The translations under genes and the position numbers were made by a program. The notes under the pieces were generated by a model. It had not been told where the DNA came from. It did not search any database and was given only the letters and a program-made list of their open reading frames with translations. This document shows, piece after piece, positions 6,294 through 12,095 of a DNA stretch of 13,105 bases (position 1 is the stretch's first letter; every line of letters begins with the position of its first letter). Where the stretch lies: NCBI GenBank assembly GCA_900550835.1, contig URTP01000044.1:1-13105 (forward strand), in the 5' to 3' direction. The stretch comes from an uncultured Collinsella sp. GTDB lineage: Bacteria; Actinomycetota; Coriobacteriia; Coriobacteriales; Coriobacteriaceae.

Positions 6294-7148
6294 ATGTCCG
6301 TCCGCATTATTACCGATTCCGCAAGCGATATATCGCCGGCGGAGCACCCCGCTCTGCGTGTTCTGCCGCTGTCCGTCACCTTTGGCACCGATGTGTATAT
6401 GGATGGCGTCGACATCGATCACCAGCGCTTTTACGAGATGCTTGTGGAGCGCGATGAGCTGCCCAAGACCGGTCAGGTCAACCCGTACGCCTTTTCGCAG
6501 GCGATTGCCGAAGCGCGTGAGGCCGGCGATGAGGCCGTGATTATTACCGTGGGCGCCAAGCTCTCGGGCACCAACCAGAGTGCTCGTACGGCACTTGCCG
6601 AGGCGCCGGGCGGCGACATGTTCGTCGTGGACAGCAATAACGTGACCTTGGGCGAGCGCGTGCTGGTCGAGTATGCGCTGCGCCTGGTGGACGAGGGCCA
6701 GGGCGCGGCTCAGGTTGCGGCGGCTGTCGAGGCCGTGCGCGACCGCGTGGTCGTCATCGGCCTGCTCGAGACGTTGGAGTACCTGGTGCGCGGCGGTCGC
6801 CTGTCTGCTGCGGCCGGTGCCGTGGGTACGCTGCTCAATGTAAAGCCCGTGGTGGCTGCCGAGGAGGGTCTGATCGTGCAGCTGGGCAAGGCGCGCGGTT
6901 CCAAGAACGGCCGTAACCTGCTCAACCAGAAGGTCGAAAAGGCAGGCGGCATCGACTTTTCCATGCCGCTGGCGCTCGGCTATACGGGCCTTTCGGATGC
7001 GGTGCTCAAGAAGTATATCGAGGACAGCGCGGCACTGTGGGCTGGCCACACCGAGGGCGAACTGCCCGTTCACACCATCGGCGCCACCATCGGCACCCAT
7101 GTAGGCCCCGGCGCCGTAGCCGTAGCCTTCTTCCAACCCGTTAACTAG
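6294..7148 (+). CDS. DegV-family fatty-acid-binding protein (FakB-like)
   Basis: 284 residues. The ATG at 6294 has GAAAGGA 6 nt upstream; the in-frame start at 6246 has none. DegV/FakB proteins bind a fatty acid and present it to the kinase FakA for phosphorylation and entry into phospholipid synthesis. Family features: N-terminal RIITDSASDI (4-13), the acyl-head-group loop AKLSGTNQSA (88-97), VVDSNNVTLGERVLV (111-125), LETLEYLVRGGRLSAA (158-173), NVKPVVAAEEG (182-192) and C-terminal IGATIGTHVGPGAVAVAFF (262-280). It is full length. The kinase gene is not in this window. The MarR gene lies 119 bp upstream on the same strand, and hairpin repeat copy 3 begins 11 nt after the stop. Confidence 0.93.
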   Translation: MSVRIITDSASDISPAEHPALRVLPLSVTFGTDVYMDGVDIDHQRFYEMLVERDELPKTGQVNPYAFSQAIAEAREAGDEAVIITVGAKLSGTNQSARTALAEAPGGDMFVVDSNNVTLGERVLVEYALRLVDEGQGAAQVAAAVEAVRDRVVVIGLLETLEYLVRGGRLSAAAGAVGTLLNVKPVVAAEEGLIVQLGKARGSKNGRNLLNQKVEKAGGIDFSMPLALGYTGLSDAVLKKYIEDSAALWAGHTEGELPVHTIGATIGTHVGPGAVAVAFFQPVN

Positions 7149-7159
7149 CCCACCTGCCA

Positions 7160-7198
7160 AAACCACCACAAAGGGGACAGGCACCTTTGTGGTGGTTT
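7160..7198 (+). repeat. Hairpin repeat, copy 3 (probable DegV gene terminator)
   Basis: A 15-bp perfect stem (7160-7174 with 7184-7198) around GGACAGGCA. The 39-bp unit is the exact reverse complement of copy 4 at 7566-7604. It lies between the DegV-family gene and the MGMT-like gene; the downstream T-run is short (TTTA), so termination may be leaky. Confidence 0.9.
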
Positions 7199-7227
7199 AT
7201 GCTATTCCGGGTGGAAGGGAGCGAGCA

Positions 7228-7548
7228 ATGGCGTCTGAGGGCTTTTTTGAGCGGGTGTACGAGGTGGTCGAGCAGATTCCCGAGGGGATGGTCGCCACGT
7301 ATGGTCAGGTGGCGCTGCTTGCTGGACGTCCACGAAGTGCGCGGTAGGTGGGGTATGCCCTGCATGGCAATCCGCGCCCCGGCGAGATTCCCTGTCACCG
7401 CGTGGTGTTTGCCGATGGCCGCATATGCGATGGTTTTGCTTTTGGCGGTCCCGATGCTCAACGTGAGCTTTTGCTAGGGGAGGGTGTGGCGTTTAAGGAC
7501 GACATGCACGTCGACTTGGCCGCCTGTCGCTGGCCTGCAGGGCTCTAG
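7228..7548 (+). pseudogene. MGMT-like DNA alkyltransferase-domain gene interrupted by an in-frame TAG
   Basis: From the ATG at 7228 (AAGGGAG 7 nt upstream) one reading frame runs 107 codons to the TAG at 7546-7548, broken only by TAG at 7345-7347 (codon 40). Both halves match one protein family: IPEGMVATYGQVALLAGRP before the stop, and VGYALHGNPRPGEIPCHRVV after it. PCHRV (55-59) is the active-site motif of O6-alkylguanine-DNA methyltransferases, with the acceptor Cys56 kept (ATL relatives have Trp there). Homologues read RxARQVG or RxARAVG across this point, so a single C-to-T change of CAG is the simplest origin. The protein is only the C-terminal DNA-binding domain of MGMT. Reinitiation at GTG 7348, directly after the stop, would give a 66-residue piece lacking the first helices. 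It could also be a sequencing error or suppressed amber. It is bracketed by repeat copies 3 and 4. Confidence 0.85.
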
Positions 7549-7565
7549 CGGCTCTGCCGTGGTTA

Positions 7566-7604
7566 AAACCACCACAAAGGTGCCTGTCCCCTTTGTGGTG
7601 GTTT
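7566..7604 (+). repeat. Hairpin repeat, copy 4
   Basis: A 15-bp perfect stem (7566-7580 with 7590-7604) around TGCCTGTCC, 17 nt after the end of the MGMT-like gene. It is identical to copy 3 when reverse-complemented, loop included, so the pair forms 39-bp inverted repeats around a 445-bp unit. Confidence 0.9.
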
Positions 7605-7780
7605 AGTTTACTGGGGCTAACTTATGGAGAAGCTATGGCGGGCGATATTGATGCAGCAAAGTAAACCACGGTGAACTATATTGGTTTCAGCAACGGAGCA
7701 GGCAATAGGCGATGAAAAAGCCTGCCCTGTTGAGTTTGATTCGCATTCCTCCCCTCTGTGCGATTCAACGGTGTACTTCG
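7605..7780. other. Intergenic stretch without a recognised gene
   Basis: Together with the two hairpins that follow, the gene-free interval is 7549-7932. No ORF here has both a ribosome binding site and a protein-like sequence. A candidate ORF at 7712-7903 would run through both downstream hairpins, and a reverse one at 7617-7799 has no ribosome binding site. A weak 6-bp inverted repeat GCAGGC/GCCTGC (7698-7725) is present. Base composition is less GC-rich than the flanks. Confidence 0.6.
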
Positions 7781-7822
7781 GGAACAGGCCCGCTGGCAAC
7801 TAACTGCCAGCGGGCCTGTTCC
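7781..7822. terminator. Perfect 18-bp stem hairpin
   Basis: GGAACAGGCCCGCTGGCA (7781-7798) pairs perfectly with 7805-7822 around ACTAAC. On the plus strand it is followed by TGTTTGT, a modest U-run. It would stop plus-strand transcripts leaking past the MGMT-like gene before they oppose trpS. No gene ends close to it on either strand. Confidence 0.65.
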
Positions 7823-7869
7823 TGTTTGTCGAGGGAGTGCAATGGGCAGAGCCGAACCGGTCGGGCACC

Positions 7870-7897
7870 AAAAAAGGCGGACGCCGTAGCGCCCGCC
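7870..7897 (-). terminator. Intrinsic terminator of trpS
   Basis: Read on the minus strand: GGCGGGCGC, loop TACG, GCGTCCGCC (9-bp stem with one G-U pair), then six Us (A-run at 7870-7875 on the plus strand). It begins 35 nt after the trpS stop. Confidence 0.88.
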
Positions 7898-7932
7898 CTA
7901 TAGCAATCGAAAGTTCTAGCCAGCAGATCGAT

Positions 7933-8982
7933 CTAGTACACCATGCCCATGGCGTCCTGAACCTCGGCCAGGGTCTGCTCGGCAATCTCGTTGGCGCGAC
8001 GGTTGCCCTCGTGCAGCACGTCCTTCACATAGTCCAGATCGTTCTCATAGCGCTGACGACGCTCGCGGATCGGCGCGAAGTACTCGTTGACGGCCTCGGT
8101 CACGTACTTCTTGAGCTGGCCGGAGCCGCCCATGCCAATCTCCTCGGCAATCTCGACCTCGGAACGGCCGGTGCAGATGGCGGCGGTTGAAAGCAGGCCG
8201 GACACGCCGGGGCGGTTCTCGGGATCGAACGTGATCATGCGCTCGGAGTCGGTCTGGCTCTTCTTGATGCGCTTGGCCGTCTCCTCGGCGGTCATCGAGA
8301 TGTTGATGGCGTTACCGTAGCTCTTGCTCATCTTGCGACCGTCCAGGCCCGGCAGCAGCGGGGTCTCGGACAGCAGTGCGTCGACCTCGGGGAACACCTT
8401 GCCGTAGCGGTTGTTAAAGCGGCGGGCGATGGTGCGGGTGAGCTCGATGTGCGGCAGCTGGTCGCGACCGACGGGCACCACGTTGCCCTTGCAGAACAGG
8501 ATGTCGCAGGCCTGGTGCACCGGGTAGGTGAGCAGAAGGCCGGTGAGCTCGTGGCCCGAGGCCTCCATCTCGGCCTTTACCGTGGGGTTGCGCGCCAGCT
8601 CGGCCTCTGAGACCAGCGACAGGAACGGCAGCATGAGCTGGTTGGCGGCGGGCACGGCGGAGTGCGCGTAGATCATGGTCTTGTCGGGGTCGATGCCGCA
8701 GGCAAGGTAGTCCATGACCATGTTGTACACGTTGTCCTGGATGTGCTCGGTCGTGTCGCGGTCAGTGATGACTTGGTAGTCGGCGATGAGCACGTTGGTC
8801 TTGGCGCCCATGTTCTGCAGCTCAACACGGCCCTTGAGGGTGCCGAAGTAGTGACCCAGGTGCAGACGGCCGGTGGGGCGGTCGCCGGTGAGCATGGTGA
8901 ACTTCTCGGGCGTTTTGGCCAGGCCCTCGCGAATGGCGTTGCTCTTTTGCAGCGCGACTTCGTAGCTGTTCTCGTTTGGCAT
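7933..8982 (-). CDS. trpS: Tryptophanyl-tRNA synthetase
   Basis: 349 residues. The ATG at 8982-8980 is preceded by TTAGGAG with 5-nt spacing; upstream in-frame codons to 9102 encode a basic, non-homologous stretch. The cytosolic enzyme charges tRNA(Trp) with tryptophan using ATP. Class I signatures are clear: TGDRPTGRLHLGHYFG (32-47) holds the HIGH-type motif as HLGH (41-44), and LDGRKMSKSYGNAI holds KMSKS at 217-221. LTYPVHQACDILFCKGNVVPVGRDQLPHIELTR in the middle is the Rossmann fold part that binds tryptophan. The C-terminal helical domain is complete. Length is normal for the family. It lies 161 bp downstream of the phosphosugar transferase gene on the same strand and ends in a strong terminator. 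No T-box leader was seen. Confidence 0.97.
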   Translation of the reverse strand: MPNENSYEVALQKSNAIREGLAKTPEKFTMLTGDRPTGRLHLGHYFGTLKGRVELQNMGAKTNVLIADYQVITDRDTTEHIQDNVYNMVMDYLACGIDPDKTMIYAHSAVPAANQLMLPFLSLVSEAELARNPTVKAEMEASGHELTGLLLTYPVHQACDILFCKGNVVPVGRDQLPHIELTRTIARRFNNRYGKVFPEVDALLSETPLLPGLDGRKMSKSYGNAINISMTAEETAKRIKKSQTDSERMITFDPENRPGVSGLLSTAAICTGRSEVEIAEEIGMGGSGQLKKYVTEAVNEYFAPIRERRQRYENDLDYVKDVLHEGNRRANEIAEQTLAEVQDAMGMVY

Positions 8983-9143
8983 GATTGCTCCTAACGTATG
9001 TTCATGGGTCAAGATGATAACGCGTTTATTGGAGGGGCGGGTCGTAAGTAGGCGAGGGGCGGGAGAGCGGCGGCTTGTGCGATGGGCGCGGCGTGGCTGC
9101 ACGTTTGGCCGGCGGCGTCTGGACGCATCCTCGGCAGCTTACC

Positions 9144-10343
9144 CTAGAGCTTGTGGTGGCGCTCTTCCTTACGTTCCTCGGCTGCCTGCTCCTCCTGCTT
9201 AAAGGCGGGATCGTCGGGGGTGACGAGCTCGTCCTCGTGCGTGCGCTTGTTGTAATGGTGGCGCAGCACGGGCTCAAACAGATGTAGATGCTTGGCAAAG
9301 GCCGCCGAGCCAATGGCGAGCACGGTAAAGATGAGCACGCGCATGGGCACCTCGACCTGGTTGATCGCGGCGGCGCCGGCCGAAAGCATAATGCACCAGG
9401 CATAGATGAGCAGCACAGCCTGCTTTTGGTTGTAGCCCTCTTGGATCAGGCGGTGGTGGATGTGGCCCTTGTCGGCCTGCCCGATGCTAATGTGGGCGCG
9501 CTTGCGGCGCACGATGGCGCTAAACGTGTCGATGATGGGCACGCCGGCAACGATGAGCGGGATGATAAGCGAGGTGAGCGCGGCGGTGCGGCTCACGTTG
9601 AGTAGCGAGATGGAGCCCAGCGCAAAGCCCAGAAGCAGCGACCCCGAGTCGCCCAAGAAGATGCTTGCGGGGTTGAAGTTGTAGCGCAAAAAGGCCAGAC
9701 AGGCGCCAAAGAGCGCAATGGAGAGCGCGGCGGCGTCGATGCGGCCCGAGAGAACGGCCATCGAAAACATGGTGAACGACGCGATGCCGCAGATGCCCGT
9801 GGCTAAGCCGTCGAGGCCGTCGATGAGGTTAATGATGTTGGTGAATGCCACCAGATAGATCACGGTGATGGGGTAGGCGAGCCATCCGAGCATGATTTCG
9901 CCGGGGGCAAACGGGTTGACGATGACGCCGATGCGCAGGCCACCCACGCAGGCGATGAGCGCAGCGAGGACCTGTCCGGCCAGCTTTTGCTTGGGCTTGA
10001 GCTGGATGACGTCGTCGATAGCGCCGGTCGCAAAGATGACGGTAAAGGAGAGCGCCAGCATGGGATAGCTAATGTGAAGGCGCGGGTGCGGCACCAGGAC
10101 GGGCGGCCAGCCTAGGTGCCAGGTGCCTAGGATTTGCACAATGCAGGCAACGACCAGGCCCAAAAACACCGCCGTTCCGCCCAAACGCGGGATGGGCTTG
10201 GTGTTGATGCGGCGCTTGGAAGGATAGTCGACGGCGTCGAGCTTAATTGCCAAGCGCTTGACCAGGGGCACCATGAGGAAGGTCGTGATAAAGGCCGCCG
10301 CTGCCACGCATAGGTACGGTATGTAGCTCGGGGATGAAGCCAT
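9144..10343 (-). CDS. Undecaprenyl-phosphate phosphosugar transferase (WecA/TagO/MraY family)
   Basis: 399 residues from the ATG at 10343-10341; a TTG at 10361 would give 405. Neither has a strong ribosome binding site (GGCGG 11 nt before the ATG), so the start is uncertain. The integral membrane enzyme moves a sugar-1-phosphate (GlcNAc in WecA/TagO) from UDP-sugar to undecaprenyl phosphate, the first step of wall polymers or teichoic acid-like glycans. There are about ten hydrophobic segments. Signatures: GAIDDVIQLKPKQKLAGQ (107-124) with the Asp pair 110-111, FTNIINLIDGLDGLA (167-181), NFNPASIFLGDSGS (222-235) and DKGHIHHRLI (291-300). The hydrophilic C-terminal tail (367-399) is rich in Glu, Lys and Arg. 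The family motif HIHHRL favours WecA/TagO over MraY. Substrate is inferred from family only. Confidence 0.92.
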   Translation of the reverse strand: MASSPSYIPYLCVAAAAFITTFLMVPLVKRLAIKLDAVDYPSKRRINTKPIPRLGGTAVFLGLVVACIVQILGTWHLGWPPVLVPHPRLHISYPMLALSFTVIFATGAIDDVIQLKPKQKLAGQVLAALIACVGGLRIGVIVNPFAPGEIMLGWLAYPITVIYLVAFTNIINLIDGLDGLATGICGIASFTMFSMAVLSGRIDAAALSIALFGACLAFLRYNFNPASIFLGDSGSLLLGFALGSISLLNVSRTAALTSLIIPLIVAGVPIIDTFSAIVRRKRAHISIGQADKGHIHHRLIQEGYNQKQAVLLIYAWCIMLSAGAAAINQVEVPMRVLIFTVLAIGSAAFAKHLHLFEPVLRHHYNKRTHEDELVTPDDPAFKQEEQAAEERKEERHHKL

Positions 10344-10400
10344 GAATCTAAAAACCGCCAAGCGTCGAAGGGAAAGGTCAGAAGAACGCCATGCGCAAAG

Positions 10401-10429
10401 GGCATAGCCGAATCATGATACTCGACCAA
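10401..10429 (-). promoter_or_regulatory. Possible promoter of the phosphosugar transferase gene
   Basis: On the minus strand TTGGTC (10429-10424), a 17-bp spacer and TATGCC (10406-10401) lie about 60 nt before the ATG. The -10 matches consensus only at its first three bases, so this is tentative. Confidence 0.25.
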
Positions 10430-10548
10430 GGGGGGTGCATGGAATTGCGCGCAGCGATAATCACGCGCTTACCAGATATTAGGGTATTGTCGATGGATTG
10501 TTGGGATGCCGGTGGGGATCCATATGGACTGTAATGGCGATTTTCGGC

Positions 10549-10719
10549 AAAAGAAAACCACCCCCCACGTTACGAAAATGAACCCACCTAAAACAGGTGG
10601 GTGCCCTCATCGACTGTTCCAGCGTCCTTAACAACGAAGGATACCTGTACTAGGTACGACTGTGTGGGCTCCCTAAATAAACGCGACGGTTCACCCAGTT
10701 GCTCCGCGGGGGGCGGAAT
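10549..10719 (-). ncRNA. ssrS: Structured RNA, candidate 6S RNA
   Basis: On the minus strand the 5' segment CCGCCCCCCGCG (10716-10705) pairs across about 135 nt with CGTGGGGGGTGG (10569-10558). All 12 positions pair as RNA, two by G-U; on the plus strand these become A-C mismatches, so the transcript is minus-strand. GTGAACC (10694-10688) can pair with GGTTCAT (10584-10578) inside it. A hairpin ACCCACCT/AGGTGGGT (10602-10582) lies on the 3' side, competing partly with that pairing. The central arm has small hairpins, e.g. TACCT/AGGTA. The RNA is followed by UUUUCUUUU (10557-10549), and a promoter places its start near 10719. Length about 170 nt, long closing stem, open middle and 3'-side hairpin match 6S RNA, which mimics an open promoter and binds the housekeeping RNA polymerase. 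Identity as 6S is inferred from architecture; no covariance search was possible. Confidence 0.6.
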
Positions 10720-10725
10720 ACCTAC

Positions 10726-10753
10726 ATCATAAAGCGGCACTTTATCGATTCCA
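10726..10753 (-). promoter_or_regulatory. Promoter of the 6S-like RNA
   Basis: TATGAT (10731-10726, 5 of 6 to consensus) with TGGAAT (10753-10748) 16 bp upstream. Initiation would be at about 10719, immediately before the closing stem. It lies back-to-back with the plus-strand promoter starting at 10757. Confidence 0.5.
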
Positions 10754-10756
10754 GTC

Positions 10757-10785
10757 TTGACATTACAAAAATCGTGTCGGACGAT
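10757..10785 (+). promoter_or_regulatory. Promoter and possible operator of the PflX-like gene
   Basis: A perfect TTGACA (10757-10762), a 17-bp spacer, then GACGAT (10780-10785), which keeps the key A2 and T6 of a -10. The inverted repeat ATCGT/ACGAT (10771-10785) overlaps the -10 and could be a repressor site. The leader would be about 75 nt. Confidence 0.45.
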
Positions 10786-10868
10786 TACAGCGCCTTGGGC
10801 TCGAGCCGTCTGTGCGGTTGGTCCCTTTACGTTTGAGCTGCTGAATCGTTGTTTTGGAGCATGTTTTT

Positions 10869-11807
10869 ATGCCGACGCCGTTGACCGAACTTTTTTCGCC
10901 CGCCTGCCATTTGTGTCCGCGTCGTTGCGGTGCGGTGCGCGACGAGGGTGCGCACGGCGTATGCGGTGCCGATGACACGCTCAAGGTGGCCCGCGCGGCG
11001 CTTCATATGTGGGAGGAGCCGCCTATCTCGGGCGAGGCCGGTTCGGGCACGATCTTCTTTAGCGGCTGCTCGCTCAAATGTATCTATTGTCAGAACCACG
11101 AGATCTCGACGGGCAATTTTGGGCTTGAGATTTCGCCCGAGCGCCTGGTCGAGATTATGCTGGAGCTGCAGGACCAAGGTGCCAATAACATCAATCTGGT
11201 GACGGCGACGCATTATGCTCACCTGCTGCCGGTCGCGATTGCCGCAGCTCGGGAGCGCGGACTGGTCATTCCAATCGTCTACAACACGAGCGGTTATGAG
11301 CGCGCGAGTGCCGTGGCGGCGCTCGGCGATTTGGTCGACGTGTGGCTTACCGACTTTAAGTATGCCAATGCGGCGCTTGCGCAGTCACTCTCTCATATTA
11401 AGGACTACCCGCGCGTGGCTGTGTCGGGTCTGGCCCAGATGGCGCGCGAGATTGAGCGCCGCGGGGGAGAGCTGGTAGACGGGGACGGGCTCATGAAGCG
11501 CGGCATAATCGTGCGTCATCTGGTGCTGCCGGGGCATGCGGACGATTCGTGCCGCGTGTTGGACCTGGTGTGGCAGACGGTGGGCGACGTGCCGATCTCG
11601 GTCATGAACCAGTACACGCCCAATGCCCTCATGCGCGAACAAGGCGGCGACCTGGCGCGCGCCGTGACGCGCGAGGAGTACGAGCAGGTGCTCGACCATG
11701 CCGACGACCTGGGCTTTACGACGATGTTTTGGCAAGAAGGCGGAGCGGTAGACGAGAGCTTCACCCCAGCCTTCGACACCACCGGCGTCCTCACCAGCGC
11801 AAAGTAG
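10869..11807 (+). CDS. Radical SAM protein, PflX family (PflA-like)
   Basis: 312 residues. The ATG at 10869 has GGAGC 8 nt upstream; the in-frame TTG at 10854 lies before that site and was not used. The protein carries the radical SAM cluster motif CSLKCIYC (67-74, Cys67/Cys71/Cys74) within SGTIFFSGCSLKCIYCQNHEIS, which binds a 4Fe-4S cluster and S-adenosylmethionine. A second Cys group, CHLCPRRCG (13-21) with Cys32, is the PflX hallmark and probably holds another metal or cluster. NINLVTATHY, PIVYNTSGYE, VDVWLTDFKYANA and RHLVLPGH follow in family order. Relatives of pyruvate formate-lyase activase, PflX proteins have no firmly established substrate. There is no glycyl-radical enzyme gene in the window. 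It is cytosolic and full length. A hairpin begins 9 nt after the stop. Confidence 0.9.
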   Translation: MPTPLTELFSPACHLCPRRCGAVRDEGAHGVCGADDTLKVARAALHMWEEPPISGEAGSGTIFFSGCSLKCIYCQNHEISTGNFGLEISPERLVEIMLELQDQGANNINLVTATHYAHLLPVAIAAARERGLVIPIVYNTSGYERASAVAALGDLVDVWLTDFKYANAALAQSLSHIKDYPRVAVSGLAQMAREIERRGGELVDGDGLMKRGIIVRHLVLPGHADDSCRVLDLVWQTVGDVPISVMNQYTPNALMREQGGDLARAVTREEYEQVLDHADDLGFTTMFWQEGGAVDESFTPAFDTTGVLTSAK

Positions 11808-11816
11808 CACATTCGC

Positions 11817-11853
11817 CGATGATTTTTCTGGGACGGGGATTAAAAAATCATCG
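11817..11853 (+). terminator. AT-armed hairpin behind the PflX-like gene
   Basis: CGATGATTTTT (11817-11827) and AAAAATCATCG (11843-11853) are perfect 11-bp inverted arms around a 15-nt loop containing GGGACGGGG. It starts 9 nt after the stop. No U-run follows the second arm, so on the plus strand it is an imperfect intrinsic terminator; it may be a repeat element like the others in the window. Confidence 0.5.
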
Positions 11854-11917
11854 AGAGGATCGCCTGCTCGAAAAGTTGTCAAAATAGCCACGCCCCAAAA
11901 AGACTGGTTATTGGGCG

Positions 11918-11945
11918 TTGACAGTTGGCGAGCCGTAGGTAAAAT
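11918..11945 (+). promoter_or_regulatory. Promoter of tRNA-Ala
   Basis: Perfect TTGACA (11918-11923), a 16-bp spacer and TAAAAT (11940-11945, 5 of 6). Initiation near 11952 would leave a leader of about 7 nt before the tRNA. This is the strongest promoter seen in the window. Confidence 0.85.
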
Positions 11946-11958
11946 ATCGACTTGTCCT

Positions 11959-12031
11959 GGGGACGTAGCTCAGTTGGGAGAGCGCTGCCGTCGCATGGCA
12001 GAGGCCGAGGGTTCGACTCCCTTCGTCTCCA
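11959..12031 (+). tRNA. tRNA-Ala (anticodon CGC)
   Basis: A 73-nt cloverleaf. Acceptor stem GGGGACG (11959-11965) pairs with CGTCTCC (12024-12030), with G-U at the third pair, the G3:U70 identity mark of alanine tRNA. D arm GCTC/GAGC (11968-11983). Anticodon stem CTGCC/GGCAG (11985-12001) encloses loop GTCGCAT, giving anticodon CGC for codon GCG. T arm GAGGG/CCCTT with loop TTCGACT (12012-12018). The discriminator is A at 12031. The genomic sequence continues CCC, so the CCA end is not encoded and must be added. Confidence 0.95.
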
Positions 12032-12046
12032 CCCTTGGATTTGATA

Positions 12047-12077
12047 AGCCGCTGACATTGTGTCGGCGGCTTTTTTT
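12047..12077 (+). terminator. Intrinsic terminator of tRNA-Ala
   Basis: AGCCGCTGACA (12047-12057) pairs with TGTCGGCGGCT (12061-12071), one G-U pair, loop TTG, followed by a run of seven Ts (12071-12077). It lies 15 nt behind the tRNA and just before the ribosome binding site of the next gene. Confidence 0.93.
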
Positions 12078-12095
12078 AAAAGAAAGGGCTGTACC

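Noticed and set aside
6252..7184. Minus-strand ORF of 310 codons opposite the DegV-family gene
   Set aside because: Covers the whole DegV frame, begins inside repeat copy 3, has no recognisable domain.
7345..7347. Pyrrolysine insertion at the internal TAG of the MGMT-like gene
   Set aside because: No pyl genes or methylamine methyltransferase context in the window, and homologues have an ordinary residue there; simple nonsense mutation is more likely.
4621..7604. CRISPR array made of the four CCACCACAAAGG repeats
   Set aside because: The repeats are palindromic, hundreds to thousands of bases apart, and separated by genes, not by spacers of equal length; no cas gene is present.
7617..7799. 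Possible reverse-strand small protein of 60 residues
   Set aside because: No ribosome binding site, no protein-like pattern, and it begins inside the 18-bp hairpin.
7712..7903. Possible small protein of 63 residues starting MKKPALLSL
   Set aside because: No ribosome binding site, and the frame runs through the 18-bp hairpin and the trpS terminator, so it is unlikely to be translated.
8983..9102. N-terminal extension of TrpRS in the same frame
   Set aside because: Basic, non-homologous residues without a ribosome binding site, while TTAGGAG directly precedes the ATG at 8982.
10519..10528. TCCATATGGA palindrome as an operator
   Set aside because: A 10-bp palindrome is expected by chance at this scale and it lies away from any supported promoter.
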